Below the pieces are notes generated by a model. The model did not search any database. It saw only the letters and a list, made by a program, of their open reading frames with translations, and had not been told where the DNA came from. A DNA stretch of 64,000 nt from assembly GCF_022682495.2 (NCBI RefSeq), contig NC_071391.1:124291896-124355895 (forward strand), given 5' to 3'. Source of the stretch: Desmodus rotundus (taxonomy: Eukaryota > Chordata > Mammalia > Chiroptera > Phyllostomidae). Positions 62,427 through 64,000 of this stretch are shown here, in pieces; position 1 is the stretch's first letter; each line of letters starts with the position of its first letter. The translations under genes and the position numbers were made by a program.

Positions 62427-64000
62427 CGGGCATGATTCATTTTGAAGGACCTGGGAGAGTTCTGTCAGTCTCGGGTGGCGGTAAATTGCCATTTTACCTT
62501 TCTATATATCACCTTAATTTAATTATCACCTTTGCGAATAGAAGTGCAAACTCCTTTAAATTCAGTCTTTTGAAAGAACAGTGTGGAACAAAATGCAAAT
62601 TAATAGTTGTACATTTCTTTGGGTAGGAATTGACTTTTCTACCCCAGTGGCATTGCTAAGGGCTCTACTGAATGCTAGCTAACTGTTATAAAACATCACT
62701 ATCATTCTCCAGCAAGTACCAGCAGTTTGCACACCCCACCTTTACCTACTTTAGGGAGCTACTCAGGAATAACTATGATTATTTCTACTCTGCGTATGGA
62801 TTAAAAATAAAATTTTACTGACCAAACTCAAGCCAGAGTTTAGCTGAAGACCCTCCGAGTCCTCACGGCCCGCAGGCACTTGTCTGCCACGCACGGCGCC
62901 AACAGTTTTCAGTGTGCGTCACAACTACCGTTCGGCAGATGCTACCTCCACATTACACAATTTGTAAAAGGAACACACACATTTCTACCACAAAGCCTGG
63001 TCATTTCTGTCCTGCCGAGACTCAACAAAATAACTGTGGAAAAGAAGCAATTTTGCTTCTCCAAACTCTGTTTCTTGAATCCATAATTTTTATATATTTT
63101 AATACACAATGTTCATTTGCCAGCTCTGAGGAAAATCCCATGTAGCTTAAACCCAGCACTTCTTTTCGCCACATTCTTGCAACCTTCCTTCGTACACACA
63201 CCATAGAGACAACCCCTGTACACTCAGCGCACTGTAAAATTAAGTGTTTCTCTAAAAGACAGTCACTGACACAACATAAGAGTAAATAAAAGACGCGACA
63301 AGCTTCTCATTGAAGTGTAACTTCATGAGAATATACCGTGAAATAAAACACAGATTGATCTATTAAATTTCTCTAGACATACACTTTCTGTTCTACCTCA
63401 AAACAAGGATTCACCCAACCTGTTGCGCTCCCTTCAGAAAGGCAGCGGCGTTTTCTACACTGTGTGAGGACGCATGCAGAATTATCGTCCCTGTGTATAC
63501 GTAACCATGCCACAGGGATAGGGTGACAGATGTGGAGTAAGGTTTTTAGAATAATCATCGCCTGGGATGCCTACATGAGCTATTTCTGAAAGACCGCATG
63601 CCCTTACACCTAACCGTGGAGCGGTCTACGTGTAAGTCAGAGCACAAACACAAATGTGCACAACTCAACACCTGTCGTTTTCTCATTGTGCTGACGACTA
63701 CAGAAAAGAAAGCTGGTACACAGCTCTGAAGGACGCTTGGAGAGCTCCCTGAAGCAACGGGAAGAAGACTCTGCCGTCGTCATCCTTATGAGAGCAGCAG
63801 CAAATAAAGCACGTTCTTCTGATGCAACTTCAGAAGGTATGTACTTCAATCCTGCGCACACAGATCAGAAAACTGAGGATAACAATGAATGCTAACAAAA
63901 ACCACAGTAGTGATCCTGTGTTCTAGTAGAACTTTTACACTGGAGTGAAACGGCACATTTTCGTTCCAAAAGGCATAAAGAACATTTCATTGCGAACCCC

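Larger units (their letters stand above)
31061..64000. other. Very long SRBD1 intron running off the window
   Basis: No further SRBD1 exon was recognised on the minus strand up to 64000. The next upstream exon should end in codons for a YQ that precedes HDV, in phase 0, and no such site was found. Apart from the listed repeats, 36150-37520, 37650-39940, 43070-45240, 45440-46840, 52160-53570, 57000-62000 and 62140-64000 hold nothing I can assign. Confidence 0.6.

Noticed and set aside
1..64000. CRISPR arrays, operons, phage or other microbial systems
   Set aside because: No regularly spaced direct repeats, no Shine-Dalgarno-linked gene runs; the intron-exon structure and mammalian repeats show this is a vertebrate nuclear locus.

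Overview
The window is vertebrate nuclear DNA, almost certainly from a bat. Eight tRNA-derived SINEs of the VES type are present (box A TGGCTCAGTGG, box B GGTTCAATTCC, CT-rich body, AAATAAAATC-like tail). They sit among old mammalian L1, MIR, MER5A and MLT1 copies, a younger L1 tail and several DNA transposons. VES SINEs point to Yangochiroptera; the family cannot be resolved from this sequence. There is nothing prokaryotic here, and most short open frames are chance.

One protein-coding gene is clear: SRBD1 (S1 RNA-binding domain protein 1, a Tex/Spt6-like protein), on the minus strand. Five coding exons were placed by codon phase, splice sites and remembered family sequence: 30954-31060, 29597-29773, 25806-25982, 8324-8508 and 4776-5065 (stop TAA at 4776-4778). 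Phases match at every junction (2,2,2,1) and together give about the last 311 residues: the end of the Tex core, a helix-hairpin-helix module, a Lys-rich linker, an HPESY-containing helical segment and the terminal S1 domain. Upstream exons lie beyond 64000, so 31061-64000 is one very long intron. Positions 1 to about 4200 lie downstream of the gene.

Layout: 1-2160 is old, C/T-rich repeat-like sequence. 2160-3530 holds an L1 tail split by a mariner, plus two more L1 tails. 4215-5065 is the SRBD1 3' UTR and last exon. 5066-31060 holds introns and exons with VES, L1, MIR, mariner and MER5A copies. 31061-57000 is repeat-rich intron with a mariner, a hAT MITE inside an L1, two larger L1 pieces (47.5-48.7 and 49.7-51.8 kb) and two ancient LTRs. 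57000-64000 is mostly unrecognised intron with one 130-bp TIR element near 62.0 kb.

Most notable observations: (i) a possible unreported 132-nt cassette exon at 9751-9882 that is open, has good splice sites and keeps the SRBD1 frame; (ii) three mariner copies sharing one internal deletion, which defines a non-autonomous family; (iii) a 240-bp hAT MITE with an 8-bp target duplication inside an L1; (iv) all eight VES SINEs and nearly all L1 pieces lying antisense to SRBD1.
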